64,000 nt of DNA from Pandoraea vervacti (GTDB lineage Bacteria; Pseudomonadota; Gammaproteobacteria; Burkholderiales; Burkholderiaceae), in the NCBI RefSeq assembly GCF_000934605.2, contig NZ_CP010897.2, positions 5,084,001-5,148,000 on the forward strand, written 5' to 3'. Of the stretch, positions 17,284 to 25,346 are shown one piece after another. Below the pieces are notes generated by a model, which made no database searches, was not told the origin of the DNA, and saw only the letters and a list, made by a program, of their open reading frames with translations. Position 1 is the first letter of the stretch. The number at the start of each line of letters is the position of its first letter. Both the position numbers and the translations under genes were made by a program.

Positions 17284-18661
17284 GGAAACTCCGGGGAGCG
17301 GCACGATAATCGAATCCGCCGGCACGCCAGACGTAGACGAAGACCGCCAGAATGACGGCCGTCTCGCCCGGTGCCAGCGTTGGCGGATAGAAGAAGGAAA
17401 CGAGCAGTACGAAAACCAGATAGTCGTACAGCGCCCCGAGGAAATCGTCTTCGACTTCCGCACGCAGGCGCCGATAGAAAAAAAGGCCGCGCAGCTGGAA
17501 GCACAGAATGACGAACGCGCCGATCAGGCCGTACTCGAACACGATCCCGAGCCACGTAATATCGGCCAGGAAGAAGAAGTGGTGGAAATACGTCGTGAGC
17601 GTGTCGCCGCTCGCGGGGCTGATGGTTCCCACGCCGAAAAGCCAGCGCAGCGAGTCGTTACCGAGAAAACGCGTTGCGAGCAGTGCCGAGATGCGACGCG
17701 TATCGAAGCCGGTTTCCGCATTGGCGCTGAAGATCGTCGCCAGATACCCCATCGAGAAGACGCCGGCGAGCACGATGGGCGCAACGAGCATCAGACCGAT
17801 GCGCGCACGCGGGCGTGCCCACACGAACGTGTTGATCACCAGCACACCCATGATGCCGATGGCCATCGCGCGCGATTTGACGATCAGCAACGCCACCGCC
17901 AGTCCGATCAGCACGCTCACGAAATAGCCGACGTGACGCTCGAAGAACGCGCGGCGATAACAGAAAAACAACAGAATGAACGGAAAGTACATCGACATGC
18001 GAATGCGATGTCCGCGACTGTCGCTGGTGAAGAACGGCGCTTGTCCGAAAACGTAGGTTTCCTTGTACCAGTCCGCGGGCACCAGCAGCCACATGAGAAT
18101 CAGCGCGCCGACGACGATGGCCCCGAGAATGACGAAGCTGCGCCCCAACTCATGCAGCGTGGGCTTGAGCATGAGTAGCAGGGCAAGAAAGGAAAAGAAA
18201 TACAGAATCGGCAGCAGCTTCACCTGCGCCGTAATGCTGGTGAACACGCTTTCGTGAAAGTAAATCACGGCCGCGAAGCTCGGCACCAGCACCAGCCAGG
18301 CAAAGCTGAGCAATACCTGCCGCGTCATCGGAAAGCGCGGCTGGCTACCCAGGCGCAACACCAGCGGCAGCGTGAGAATCGGAAACGCCTTCGAGAGCGC
18401 CCACAGCGGATAGAGCGTCGCGATGTAGTGGAACGTCTGGCCGAACAATGGCAACAGCACGACCAGCACGGCAACGACGGCCGTACGTGGCAAGCCGCCC
18501 GCGAACACGGCCGGCAAGTCGTCGGCGGGATGTTCGGCCGCGTCCGGTGCGGTGGGTCTCGTTTCGAAGGATGGCTGCGCGGCTGTCACGAAGCGGTGGA
18601 AATCGGTAGTTAGACTGGGGCGAATTTGCCGGATCGAGTCGGACGTCGCCGGAAGCCGCAC
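17261..18661 (-). CDS. O-antigen/exopolysaccharide polymerase (Wzy-like)
   Basis: 466 residues with about twelve hydrophobic segments and a large periplasmic loop in the second half (RISALLATRFLGNDSLRWLF, GVGTISPASGDTLTTYFHHF), the usual Wzy_C-type arrangement. The PPTLAPGETAVILAVFVYVWR end is typical. It polymerises flipped repeat units in the periplasm. The longest start is GTG at 18661; no ATG precedes the first membrane segment, and the first 55 residues are hydrophilic, so a later GTG is possible. It follows Wza by 33 bp and overlaps the GH44 gene by 23 bp. Confidence 0.85.
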   Translation of the reverse strand: MRLPATSDSIRQIRPSLTTDFHRFVTAAQPSFETRPTAPDAAEHPADDLPAVFAGGLPRTAVVAVLVVLLPLFGQTFHYIATLYPLWALSKAFPILTLPLVLRLGSQPRFPMTRQVLLSFAWLVLVPSFAAVIYFHESVFTSITAQVKLLPILYFFSFLALLLMLKPTLHELGRSFVILGAIVVGALILMWLLVPADWYKETYVFGQAPFFTSDSRGHRIRMSMYFPFILLFFCYRRAFFERHVGYFVSVLIGLAVALLIVKSRAMAIGIMGVLVINTFVWARPRARIGLMLVAPIVLAGVFSMGYLATIFSANAETGFDTRRISALLATRFLGNDSLRWLFGVGTISPASGDTLTTYFHHFFFLADITWLGIVFEYGLIGAFVILCFQLRGLFFYRRLRAEVEDDFLGALYDYLVFVLLVSFFYPPTLAPGETAVILAVFVYVWRAGGFDYRAAPRSFHARVAAP

Positions 18662-18694
18662 TTCGCGTGCGTCGTCCGGCGTGGCGTCAGGCGA

Positions 18695-19411
18695 TCAGAA
18701 GCTACGCGCGCCGTTGATGTCGTAGTTGACGTTCTTGTTGAACGGCAGCGCCTTGTTGATGTACTGGTCGACCCAGAGATCGACTTCGGCGATCGACGAC
18801 TTCGGCACGAAGATCGTGTCGTTCGATTGCAGCACGATGTCCTGCGCGGGGTCGCCTTGCTGCGTGAGCGCCTTCACGTCGACCGTGCGAAGCATCGGAC
18901 GACCGTCGGGGCTGCGGCGAATCAGCACGATTTCGCCGGTGCGTGCGGTGTCGAGCAGGCCCTGCGCCGTGATGATTGCCTGCATCACGCTCATACCGGG
19001 CGTGAGTGCGAGCTCGCCGGGCTTGCCGACTTCGCCGCCGACGAAAACGTGCGCGGCGGTCTGCGTCACGGCGACCATGGCCATCGCATTCGCGGTCATG
19101 TGGTTGGCCGCGAGTGCGCGGTTGACCGTATCGCCGAATTGCGCGAGCGTCTGGCCGGCTGCCGGCAGGTTGCCTGCGAACGGCATGGCAACGGTGCCGT
19201 CGGGTGCGACGCGGCCCTTGTAATTGAGCTCGATGTTGAATGGCAACACCACGGAAATGTCGTCGCCAGGCAACAGCCGGTACGGACTCGGCGTCGCATC
19301 GACCCACGTCGCGAAACGATCGGGTTGCTGGTATTTGGTGTCGACCCAGGTTTGGGTGCAGGCCGTCAGCGTCATCAGCGCCAGTACGCAGGCCGGGCGG
19401 AGCATGTTCAT
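18695..19411 (-). CDS. wza: Polysaccharide export outer-membrane lipoprotein (Wza-like)
   Basis: 238 residues. The lipoprotein signal ends in LTAC (Cys18). The Poly_export domain begins at YRLLPGDDISVVLPFN and is followed by SLBB-type beta-grasp repeats (VFVGGEVGKPGELALTPGM, TARTGEIVLIRRS) and VLQSNDTIFVPKS. It is shorter than enteric Wza (about 380 residues) and has only one clear SLBB repeat. It would form the outer-membrane exit pore for the polymer. First gene of the minus-strand run, divergent from the Wzz-like gene. Confidence 0.92.
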   Translation of the reverse strand: MNMLRPACVLALMTLTACTQTWVDTKYQQPDRFATWVDATPSPYRLLPGDDISVVLPFNIELNYKGRVAPDGTVAMPFAGNLPAAGQTLAQFGDTVNRALAANHMTANAMAMVAVTQTAAHVFVGGEVGKPGELALTPGMSVMQAIITAQGLLDTARTGEIVLIRRSPDGRPMLRTVDVKALTQQGDPAQDIVLQSNDTIFVPKSSIAEVDLWVDQYINKALPFNKNVNYDINGARSF

Positions 19412-19530
19412 GAGACAGATGGCACGAGGCCGGGGTAGTTACACGGAGTTTGGACCGTACTCTAGTGCACTTCTGCCGTCTCGCCAAGCACGATAAATCA
19501 GCGTCGGATTTAGGATAATGGCGGTTTTAG

Positions 19531-19550
19531 GGGGACTTTACGGGGACTTT
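19531..19550. promoter_or_regulatory. Direct repeat GGGGACTTT, 11-bp period, between wza and wzz
   Basis: Two identical 9-mers at 19531-19539 and 19542-19550, offset by exactly one helical turn, lie in the shared 207-bp divergent promoter region of the export genes. Such spacing suits a regulator binding one face of DNA. No known consensus was recognised. Confidence 0.35.
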
Positions 19551-19618
19551 CTTGCGTAAGATATGCGCCTTGAAACCATTCCAAATGGCCGGGCAACCTT
19601 TACGCTTCTTGCATCGCT

Positions 19619-21814
19619 ATGGCAATTTCGACTAGAACAAGGCCTGACCGGCACGCCGCGGTCGTCGACGTGACGATCCGGGATTATCTCAACACCCTTT
19701 TTTACTACCGCAAGATCGCCACGACGGTGTTCCTCGCCATTGTGGCGCTCGGCATCCTCGTCGCCCTCTTCGTGCCGATTCCGTATCGTGCGCAGGCCAC
19801 GCTGCTCGTGCTCAACGCGGGGTACTACGACCAGACCAACAACCCGAACGGCGGCGTGTCGCTGCAACCGCCGCCCGGACAGTTGAACGGTGTGGAAGCG
19901 CAGATTCTCTCCAGTCCCGAGCTGCACCGCGACGTCATCCTCTCGAAGCTCGGCCCGAGTGCGACGGCAAGCGAGATTGACCGCGAGTTGCAGAATTTCG
20001 AGAAGCGTCTGCACATCGAGCAGAACGATCTGGCCAACACCATCACGCTGACGTATTCGGATGCCGATCCGAAGGCGGCGGCCGATGCGCTGGCTCGCCT
20101 GCTCGACAAGTACTTCCGTCAGCGCGCATCGATCTTCACGCAGGGACGCGTCAACCTGCTGGTCAGCCAGCGCGACGACGTGGGCAAGCAACTCGACAAG
20201 GCAGACGCCGATCTGCTCGCGTTCCAGAAAAAACACGGCATCGTGAAAATCGACGATCAGACGTCGCGCGCCGTGATGCTCGAAGCGCAGCTCGTGCAGC
20301 GCAAGCTCGAAACCGATGCGAAGCTCGCCCAGGACCGCAGCGAACTGAAGTCGCTGCAAAGTTCGACCAAGGACGTGCGCTCGACGATCCCGATCTATAC
20401 GGACGACTCCGAGACCAGCCGCGCGATCAACACCCTGCAGGGCTCGCTCAGCGAGCTCGAGAACAAGCGCGCCGACTTCGCGTCGCGTTACATGGCGACC
20501 TCGCCGTTCGTGGTGCAGCTCGACAAGCAGATTGCCGACATGCGCGCGAACATCGCCAAGCAGCGTCAGGAGATGATGACCGCCACGCGTCTGGGTCATA
20601 ACAACTATTACGACGTGGTACAGGAACGTCTGGCCGTGCTCAATGCGAGCATTGCCGGCGGCGTTGCGCAGCAGGCAGAGCTCGAAGCGCAGATCAAGGA
20701 CACGCGCAACAAGCTGCAAGGCATGAGCGACGTGTCGAGCCAGTTGAGTCAGTTGCAGGCGCGTCGCGACATTCTCGCCGACAGCTTCAAGGACCGTTCG
20801 CGTCAGGTGGAACTTGCCCGCGTGCAGCAGGGCCAGGTCAGTCAGATCAACGGCACCAACGTGCGCGTTATCCAGGCGCCTTTCCCGCCGTCGCAACGCA
20901 GCGTGTCGGCCAGCCTGCTGATCGCCGCGTCGATTGCCGCCGGTCTGTTGATCTCTGCGCTCACGGTGCTGATTCTGTCGAGCCTGCGCGAAACGTTCCT
21001 CAGCCCGGAACAAGTCGAACGCGCGCTGCTGCTGCCGGTGGTGAACGCCCCGGTCCTGCTCGGTGGCGCACGTGCCGGTGCCGGCGCTGCCGATATTGCC
21101 GGCTCCGGCGGTGCGACGGCAGGCGGTGCGAATGCCGAGCCCGCCTATGCGCGCCCCGCACATCTGGCCTACGGTCGCATGATCGCCGCGATCAATAGCA
21201 GTACCGACGCGCATGCCAAGGTGGTAATGGTGTTGTCGACCGGGAAGAACGACGGCCAGTCCTCCGTCATTCAGGGGCTCACGAGCGAACTCGAACACCG
21301 CTCCGACAAACCGATTCTGATCCTGGACATCGCCTCGACGCCCGACTCGCCGGTGTATGGCAAGCCGAACGCGCAAGGTCTGCTGGAATGGCCGTCGAAC
21401 GGCAACAGCCGCACTGCTGGGGTGGAGACCCGCGTCCCGGTCAATGCAGACGCCGCTGGGGCGCTCGCGGACCTGACGTTCACGCGCGTCGATTGCCACA
21501 ACATCGTCGTGGCGCAACCGCGCAGCGGCGCCATTCCGTCGTCGTGGCAGCAGGTCACGCGGCTGTTCGACGGGCTGCGCGAATCGCACGACTACATCGT
21601 CGTGCATGCGCCGCCGTCGAGTCAGTCGTTCAGCGGCATCGAAAACGCGTCCCTGGCGGACGCCACGGTGCTCGTGGTGCGCGCAGAAGCCACGCGCAAG
21701 CCGGTCATTGCCGGACTCAAGGCGCAGGTCGAAGACGCCGGCGGCCGCCTGATCGGCGTGGCGCTCACGCATCGCCGCGGCTACATTCCGAGCTTCATCT
21801 ACCGGTTCTTCTAA
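19619..21814 (+). CDS. Polysaccharide co-polymerase (Wzz/GumC-like) with degenerate BY-kinase-like C-terminal domain
   Basis: 731 residues. A Wzz domain starts at DVTIRDYLNTLFYYRKIAT with the first membrane helix (about 32-52), then a long periplasmic coiled-coil part (about 120-420, rich in Lys, Glu and Gln). A second membrane helix follows (SASLLIAASIAAGLLISAL, about 430-460). From about residue 520 there is a P-loop-like domain. Its Walker A position reads LSTGKNDGQSS instead of a GxxGxGKS/T loop, Walker B-like ILILDIAS is weak, and the C-terminus (YIPSFIYRFF) has no tyrosine cluster. It controls chain length with Wzy and Wza; kinase activity is unlikely. No clear ribosome site precedes ATG 19619. 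Confidence 0.9.
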   Translation: MAISTRTRPDRHAAVVDVTIRDYLNTLFYYRKIATTVFLAIVALGILVALFVPIPYRAQATLLVLNAGYYDQTNNPNGGVSLQPPPGQLNGVEAQILSSPELHRDVILSKLGPSATASEIDRELQNFEKRLHIEQNDLANTITLTYSDADPKAAADALARLLDKYFRQRASIFTQGRVNLLVSQRDDVGKQLDKADADLLAFQKKHGIVKIDDQTSRAVMLEAQLVQRKLETDAKLAQDRSELKSLQSSTKDVRSTIPIYTDDSETSRAINTLQGSLSELENKRADFASRYMATSPFVVQLDKQIADMRANIAKQRQEMMTATRLGHNNYYDVVQERLAVLNASIAGGVAQQAELEAQIKDTRNKLQGMSDVSSQLSQLQARRDILADSFKDRSRQVELARVQQGQVSQINGTNVRVIQAPFPPSQRSVSASLLIAASIAAGLLISALTVLILSSLRETFLSPEQVERALLLPVVNAPVLLGGARAGAGAADIAGSGGATAGGANAEPAYARPAHLAYGRMIAAINSSTDAHAKVVMVLSTGKNDGQSSVIQGLTSELEHRSDKPILILDIASTPDSPVYGKPNAQGLLEWPSNGNSRTAGVETRVPVNADAAGALADLTFTRVDCHNIVVAQPRSGAIPSSWQQVTRLFDGLRESHDYIVVHAPPSSQSFSGIENASLADATVLVVRAEATRKPVIAGLKAQVEDAGGRLIGVALTHRRGYIPSFIYRFF

Positions 21815-21832
21815 GGCCTCGGTGCAGACCTC

Positions 21833-22822
21833 ATGCCACAAATCAGCGCGATCCTGCCGATCAAGACCCGCGGACGACACTACGCCGACAACATTGGCCG
21901 GTGCGATATCCTCTTCTCGTCGCTGCGACACTTCACGACGCCGGACCTGTTCCATCGCTTCGTGATCATCGTGCCGCACGACGAAGTCGAGGAAGTGCGT
22001 GGCTATGCCAAGGCGTGGTCCGACTTTCCCATCGAAGTGATCGACGAGTCGCTGTACATGGGCGCGTTCAACGAATTCTCGCAGCGCCACCAGATCCGTA
22101 ACTGGCATCGTCAGCAGATCATCAAGATCAACGCGCCGGAGTGGATCGAGACCGAGTACTTCCTGATCTTCGATCCCGACTGTTTCGCCACCCACGCCTT
22201 CGACTACGACTCGCTCGTCGTCGACGGCCGGGCAATCACGCATCTCAAGGGACGAAGCGTCGAGCCGTACTATTGGGAAGCGTCGGCCAAACTGCTCGAC
22301 GTCGATCCGCATCTGGATCGCGAAGGCGTGTGGTGGACGCCCGCAACGCTCTCGCGCTCGCTGTGCCTGTCGCTGCAGGCGCGGCTCGAAGCCGTGCACG
22401 GCACGGACTGGAAGCGTGTGCTGCTCGCGAACTACGCCATCGACTGGACGGAATACACGCTGTACTGGCTCAATGCCGAGCGAGCCGGTCTGCTCGACAA
22501 GTACCACACGCAGGCCGTGCCCCCGCAGCGCACGCTGCACGCCGACGAGAGCGTGTGGTTTGCGGACAAGATGCAGGAGTGGGACGCCGCGCACTACTTC
22601 GCCCCCGAGAGCGACGGATTGTTCGCCGTGGTGCAAAGCAATACGAAGATCCCGCTCGATCAGGTCGTGGCCAAACTCTCGCCGTATTTCCCCATTGACA
22701 TTCAGCCGTACGAGCGTCACGTGGACCCTGCGCTCAAGGGCGCAGAGTTATACTCGGCGGTCGTGCGCAAGGGGCTCAAGATGGTCAAGAAGTTGCTGGG
22801 CAACGGCGCGGGTATCAAATAA
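21833..22822 (+). CDS. DUF6492-like putative glycosyltransferase
   Basis: 329 residues. The start ISAILPIKTRGRHYADNIGR and the phrase FLIFDPDCFATHAF (a DxD-like DPDC) suggest a GT-A nucleotide-sugar fold. The rest (WHRQQIIKINAPEWIETEY, WWTPATLSRSLCLSLQ, HADESVWFADKM) matches what I remember of DUF6492 proteins in surface-polysaccharide loci. It probably adds a sugar to the repeat unit, but no activity is established. It follows the Wzz gene by 18 bp and precedes the acyltransferase by 16 bp, so the three likely form an operon. Confidence 0.72.
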   Translation: MPQISAILPIKTRGRHYADNIGRCDILFSSLRHFTTPDLFHRFVIIVPHDEVEEVRGYAKAWSDFPIEVIDESLYMGAFNEFSQRHQIRNWHRQQIIKINAPEWIETEYFLIFDPDCFATHAFDYDSLVVDGRAITHLKGRSVEPYYWEASAKLLDVDPHLDREGVWWTPATLSRSLCLSLQARLEAVHGTDWKRVLLANYAIDWTEYTLYWLNAERAGLLDKYHTQAVPPQRTLHADESVWFADKMQEWDAAHYFAPESDGLFAVVQSNTKIPLDQVVAKLSPYFPIDIQPYERHVDPALKGAELYSAVVRKGLKMVKKLLGNGAGIK

Positions 22823-22838
22823 GACAGGACCCGATTCG

Positions 22839-24014
22839 ATGAGCAGTAGGGGCGGTACGGGCAGCACAGGCAACACCGGCAACACGCGTGGCCGGATGGT
22901 CGGCATCGAGATTCTGCGATTTTTCAGTGCTTTCGCGGTACTCGTCTGGCATTACCAGCATTTCTTCTTCCGGCCCGAAACGGCTTCCATCGACGTCGTG
23001 CGCGACACGCAGCCGCTCTACGGGTGGTTGCATCCGTTCTACGATTTCGGATGGCTCGGCGTGAACGTCTTCTGGACGATCTCCGGCTTCATCTTCTTCA
23101 ACCGCTACCTGTCGAAGATCGTCGCCCGCCAGGTTTCCGGCGGCCTGTTCTTTCTGAACCGCTTTTCCCGGCTGTATCCGCTGCATATCGTCACGCTCGT
23201 GGCCGTGGCGCTGTTGCAGGCGTATTACGTACGCGAAAACCATGCGTTCTTCGTTTATCCGTACAACACGCCCTACGACTTCTTCGTCAATGTGATCTTC
23301 GCGTCCGGTTGGCTCACGCCTTACACAGACTCGTTCAACGGTCCGGTATGGAGCGTGTCGACGGAAATCGTGATTTACGTAGCGTTCTTCCTGCTGGCGC
23401 GATTTTTCCGCATCGGACTCGGGTGGACGTTGCTCATCATGTGCCTGGCCGCGGCCGCAGGGGGGCTGCTGATTCATCAGCACGTCAAGGGTAGCGAGTC
23501 GAACATCGTCTTCTGCGCCTTCTACTTTTTCATGGGCGGCGCGGTACACCTGATTTACGAGCGGTTGCGCGACGTCATCGAGGCACACCGTCGCGCAACG
23601 GTGTTGCTGTGCTGTGCGGGGTATGCGGCGTTGTTCGCGGTGTGCGCGGTGTTCGGCGGGACGAAATATCTGGCAGCGACGGTGATTGCGCCGATCTCGA
23701 TCGTGTTGCTGCACGCCATCGAGCCGTGGATTCCGGAACGGTTCGCGTCGCCCATTGCCAAGCTCGGCAACACGACGTATTCCAGCTATCTGATTCACTT
23801 TCCGCTGCAACTCACGACGGTGATCGTGTTGCAGCGTCTGGGCATGTCGAGCGCGACCCTGGCCATGAGTCCATGGTTCCTGCTGGCCTATCTGATCGCG
23901 GTGTTCGTGCTTGCGCGGTGGGTCTATCAGGCGCTGGAGGCACCGGCGCAGACATTCCTGCGGCGACGTCTGGCCTGGATCGGCGGGCGCTCGCAGCGCG
24001 GCGCCGCGAATTGA
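22839..24014 (+). CDS. Membrane acyltransferase 3 family protein (OafA/ExoZ-like)
   Basis: 391 residues from ATG 22839. The N-terminal GIEILRFFSAFAVLVWHYQHF carries the catalytic His of acyltransferase 3 proteins. About ten membrane segments follow, with the FDFGWLGVNVFWTISGFI-type block (here YDFGWLGVNVFWTISGFIF), RFSRLYPLHIV, NGPVWSVSTEIVIY and GNTTYSSYLIHFPLQL. These enzymes O-acetylate or O-acylate polysaccharide sugars from acyl-CoA at the inner membrane. The last gene of the plus-strand export group, so the polymer is probably acetylated. Confidence 0.92.
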   Translation: MSSRGGTGSTGNTGNTRGRMVGIEILRFFSAFAVLVWHYQHFFFRPETASIDVVRDTQPLYGWLHPFYDFGWLGVNVFWTISGFIFFNRYLSKIVARQVSGGLFFLNRFSRLYPLHIVTLVAVALLQAYYVRENHAFFVYPYNTPYDFFVNVIFASGWLTPYTDSFNGPVWSVSTEIVIYVAFFLLARFFRIGLGWTLLIMCLAAAAGGLLIHQHVKGSESNIVFCAFYFFMGGAVHLIYERLRDVIEAHRRATVLLCCAGYAALFAVCAVFGGTKYLAATVIAPISIVLLHAIEPWIPERFASPIAKLGNTTYSSYLIHFPLQLTTVIVLQRLGMSSATLAMSPWFLLAYLIAVFVLARWVYQALEAPAQTFLRRRLAWIGGRSQRGAAN

Positions 24015-24096
24015 CGGTTGGCACGTTGCCGAAGTTCGGTTGACGCCGTGCGGAACCCTGTGCCGCCACATCGTCGGGACGTGGCGGTCATGCCGT

Positions 24097-24321
24097 TCAA
24101 TGATGGTGATGGTGGTGATGCGACCAGAGCGGGTCCATCGAGTCGACGAAAGACGCGACGGCGTCCTTGTCACCTGTGGCGTGGCGCATCAACTGGCCGC
24201 ACTTGCACCAGCCCTGATACGGCGTGATATGTGAACAGGCGGTCGTCTTCTGCAGATACAGCGTGACGGGTTTGGCGCACTTGGTGCACTTGAACTTGAG
24301 TGTCAGGGCGGGTCGGCTCAT
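24097..24321 (-). CDS. Small zinc-ribbon protein with natural C-terminal His7
   Basis: 74 residues from ATG 24321 (MSRPALTLKFKCTKCAKPV). Two knuckles, CTKC and CKC with a further Cys in TTACSHI, suggest one bound zinc. The protein ends SMDPLWS followed by seven His, encoded by mixed CAT and CAC codons, so it is not a vector tag. The function is unknown; such small proteins may be metal-binding or RNA-associated. It lies between the polysaccharide locus and the tRNA pair. Longer in-frame readings upstream cross the terminator at 24460 and are not credible. Confidence 0.7.
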   Translation of the reverse strand: MSRPALTLKFKCTKCAKPVTLYLQKTTACSHITPYQGWCKCGQLMRHATGDKDAVASFVDSMDPLWSHHHHHHH

Positions 24322-24459
24322 CGGCAATCCATGATACGGCGCTCGACGCGGGGCCGTCGGCGCAAAAGCGGTATTGTACCGGCACAGGCCGTGCGCCCGC
24401 TGGCGCTGGATTGTCATGGGCGGGTCGCAGGCAACCCGGCGCAAACGAGGTAAACGCAA

Positions 24460-24497
24460 AAAGCCGGATGTCATGAAGACATCCGGCTTTTTTTGCG
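24460..24497 (-). terminator. Terminator for the tRNA-Ala/tRNA-Glu transcript
   Basis: A 13-bp perfect stem (AAAGCCGGATGTC with its complement at 24478-24490) around a 5-base loop, flanked by A tracts on one side and T tracts on the other, so it works in both directions. It sits 56 bases after the tRNA-Glu 3' end. Confidence 0.92.
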
Positions 24498-24553
24498 TTG
24501 CCGAACCTGACGCCGGCCGACTTCGGTGCAAATACGACACCGCTGCCGTTATG

Positions 24554-24629
24554 TGGCGTCCCCTAGGGGATTCGAACCCCTGTACTCACCGTGAAAGGGT
24601 GATGTCCTAGGCCTCTAGACGAAGGGGAC
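24554..24629 (-). tRNA. tRNA-Glu (anticodon TTC)
   Basis: 76 nt including an encoded CCA. The acceptor GTCCCCT pairs with AGGGGAC, the T arm carries GGTTCGAATCC, and the anticodon loop CTTTCAC gives TTC. Second gene of a two-tRNA unit. Confidence 0.97.
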
Positions 24630-24646
24630 AAAAATCGTCATTCGTT

Positions 24647-24722
<76 letters not shown>

Positions 24723-24859
24723 GCGCGAAGAGGCGTGACTATAGCGTATTTGGCGGCAAGCCGCAACTTTGTTGCCGGAAGTGTCGCCCGACGCGAGTAG
24801 AATCCGCAACGCATACGGCTGGCGATCGTCGCCGCCGTAGCAATTGACGGGACACTCTC

Positions 24860-25324
24860 ATGAAGAAAGCAGCCGCGCTGGCGCTGATGCTCGCCGCGAG
24901 TTGGGCGCATGCCGAGAAGATCGGCGATGTCAGCACCGCATTCAAGTTTCTGGGGCCGGATCACAAGATCGTCGTCGATGCCTATGACGATCCGAAGGTA
25001 CACGGCGTGACGTGTTACGTCTCGCGCGCCAAGACCGGTGGACTCAAGGGCATGGTCGGACTCGCCGAAGACAAGGCCGAAGCCTCCATCGCCTGCCGTC
25101 CCGTCGGCCCGCTCTCGTTTTCCGGGCCGCTGCCCAAGGAAGAGGAAGTCTTCTCCGAGGGACTGTCTCCGCTTTTCAAGAAACTGCGTATCGTGCGAAT
25201 GGTCGACAAGACGCGCAACACCCTCGTCTACCTCACATACTCCGACAAGCTGATCGACGGCTCGCCGCAAAACAGCGTGACCGCCGTGCCGGTCGATCGC
25301 GCAACGCCGATTCCGACCAAATAA
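24860..25324 (+). CDS. creA: CreA family periplasmic protein
   Basis: 154 residues. A Sec signal peptide MKKAAALALMLAASWAHA precedes EKIGDVSTAFKFLGPDHKI, the typical CreA start. VTCYVSRAKTGGLKG, ASIACRPVGPLSF and LVYLTYSDKLIDGSPQNSV are family blocks, with two Cys probably forming a disulfide. CreA is a conserved periplasmic protein of unknown biochemical role. Monocistronic and convergent with the sigma-54 activator gene. Confidence 0.95.
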   Translation: MKKAAALALMLAASWAHAEKIGDVSTAFKFLGPDHKIVVDAYDDPKVHGVTCYVSRAKTGGLKGMVGLAEDKAEASIACRPVGPLSFSGPLPKEEEVFSEGLSPLFKKLRIVRMVDKTRNTLVYLTYSDKLIDGSPQNSVTAVPVDRATPIPTK

Positions 25325-25346
25325 GGCGCGGGCTGCGCACCCGCCC

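Noticed and set aside
15610..17463. A longer start for the GH44 gene at 17463
   Set aside because: The extra 60 residues overlap the polymerase gene and lack a signal; the ATG at 17283 gives a clean lipoprotein signal at once.
19538..22720. A 1060-codon open frame on the minus strand opposite the Wzz and DUF6492 genes
   Set aside because: It mirrors two well-supported genes, has the His/Arg-rich composition of an antisense frame in GC-rich coding DNA, and shows no domain.
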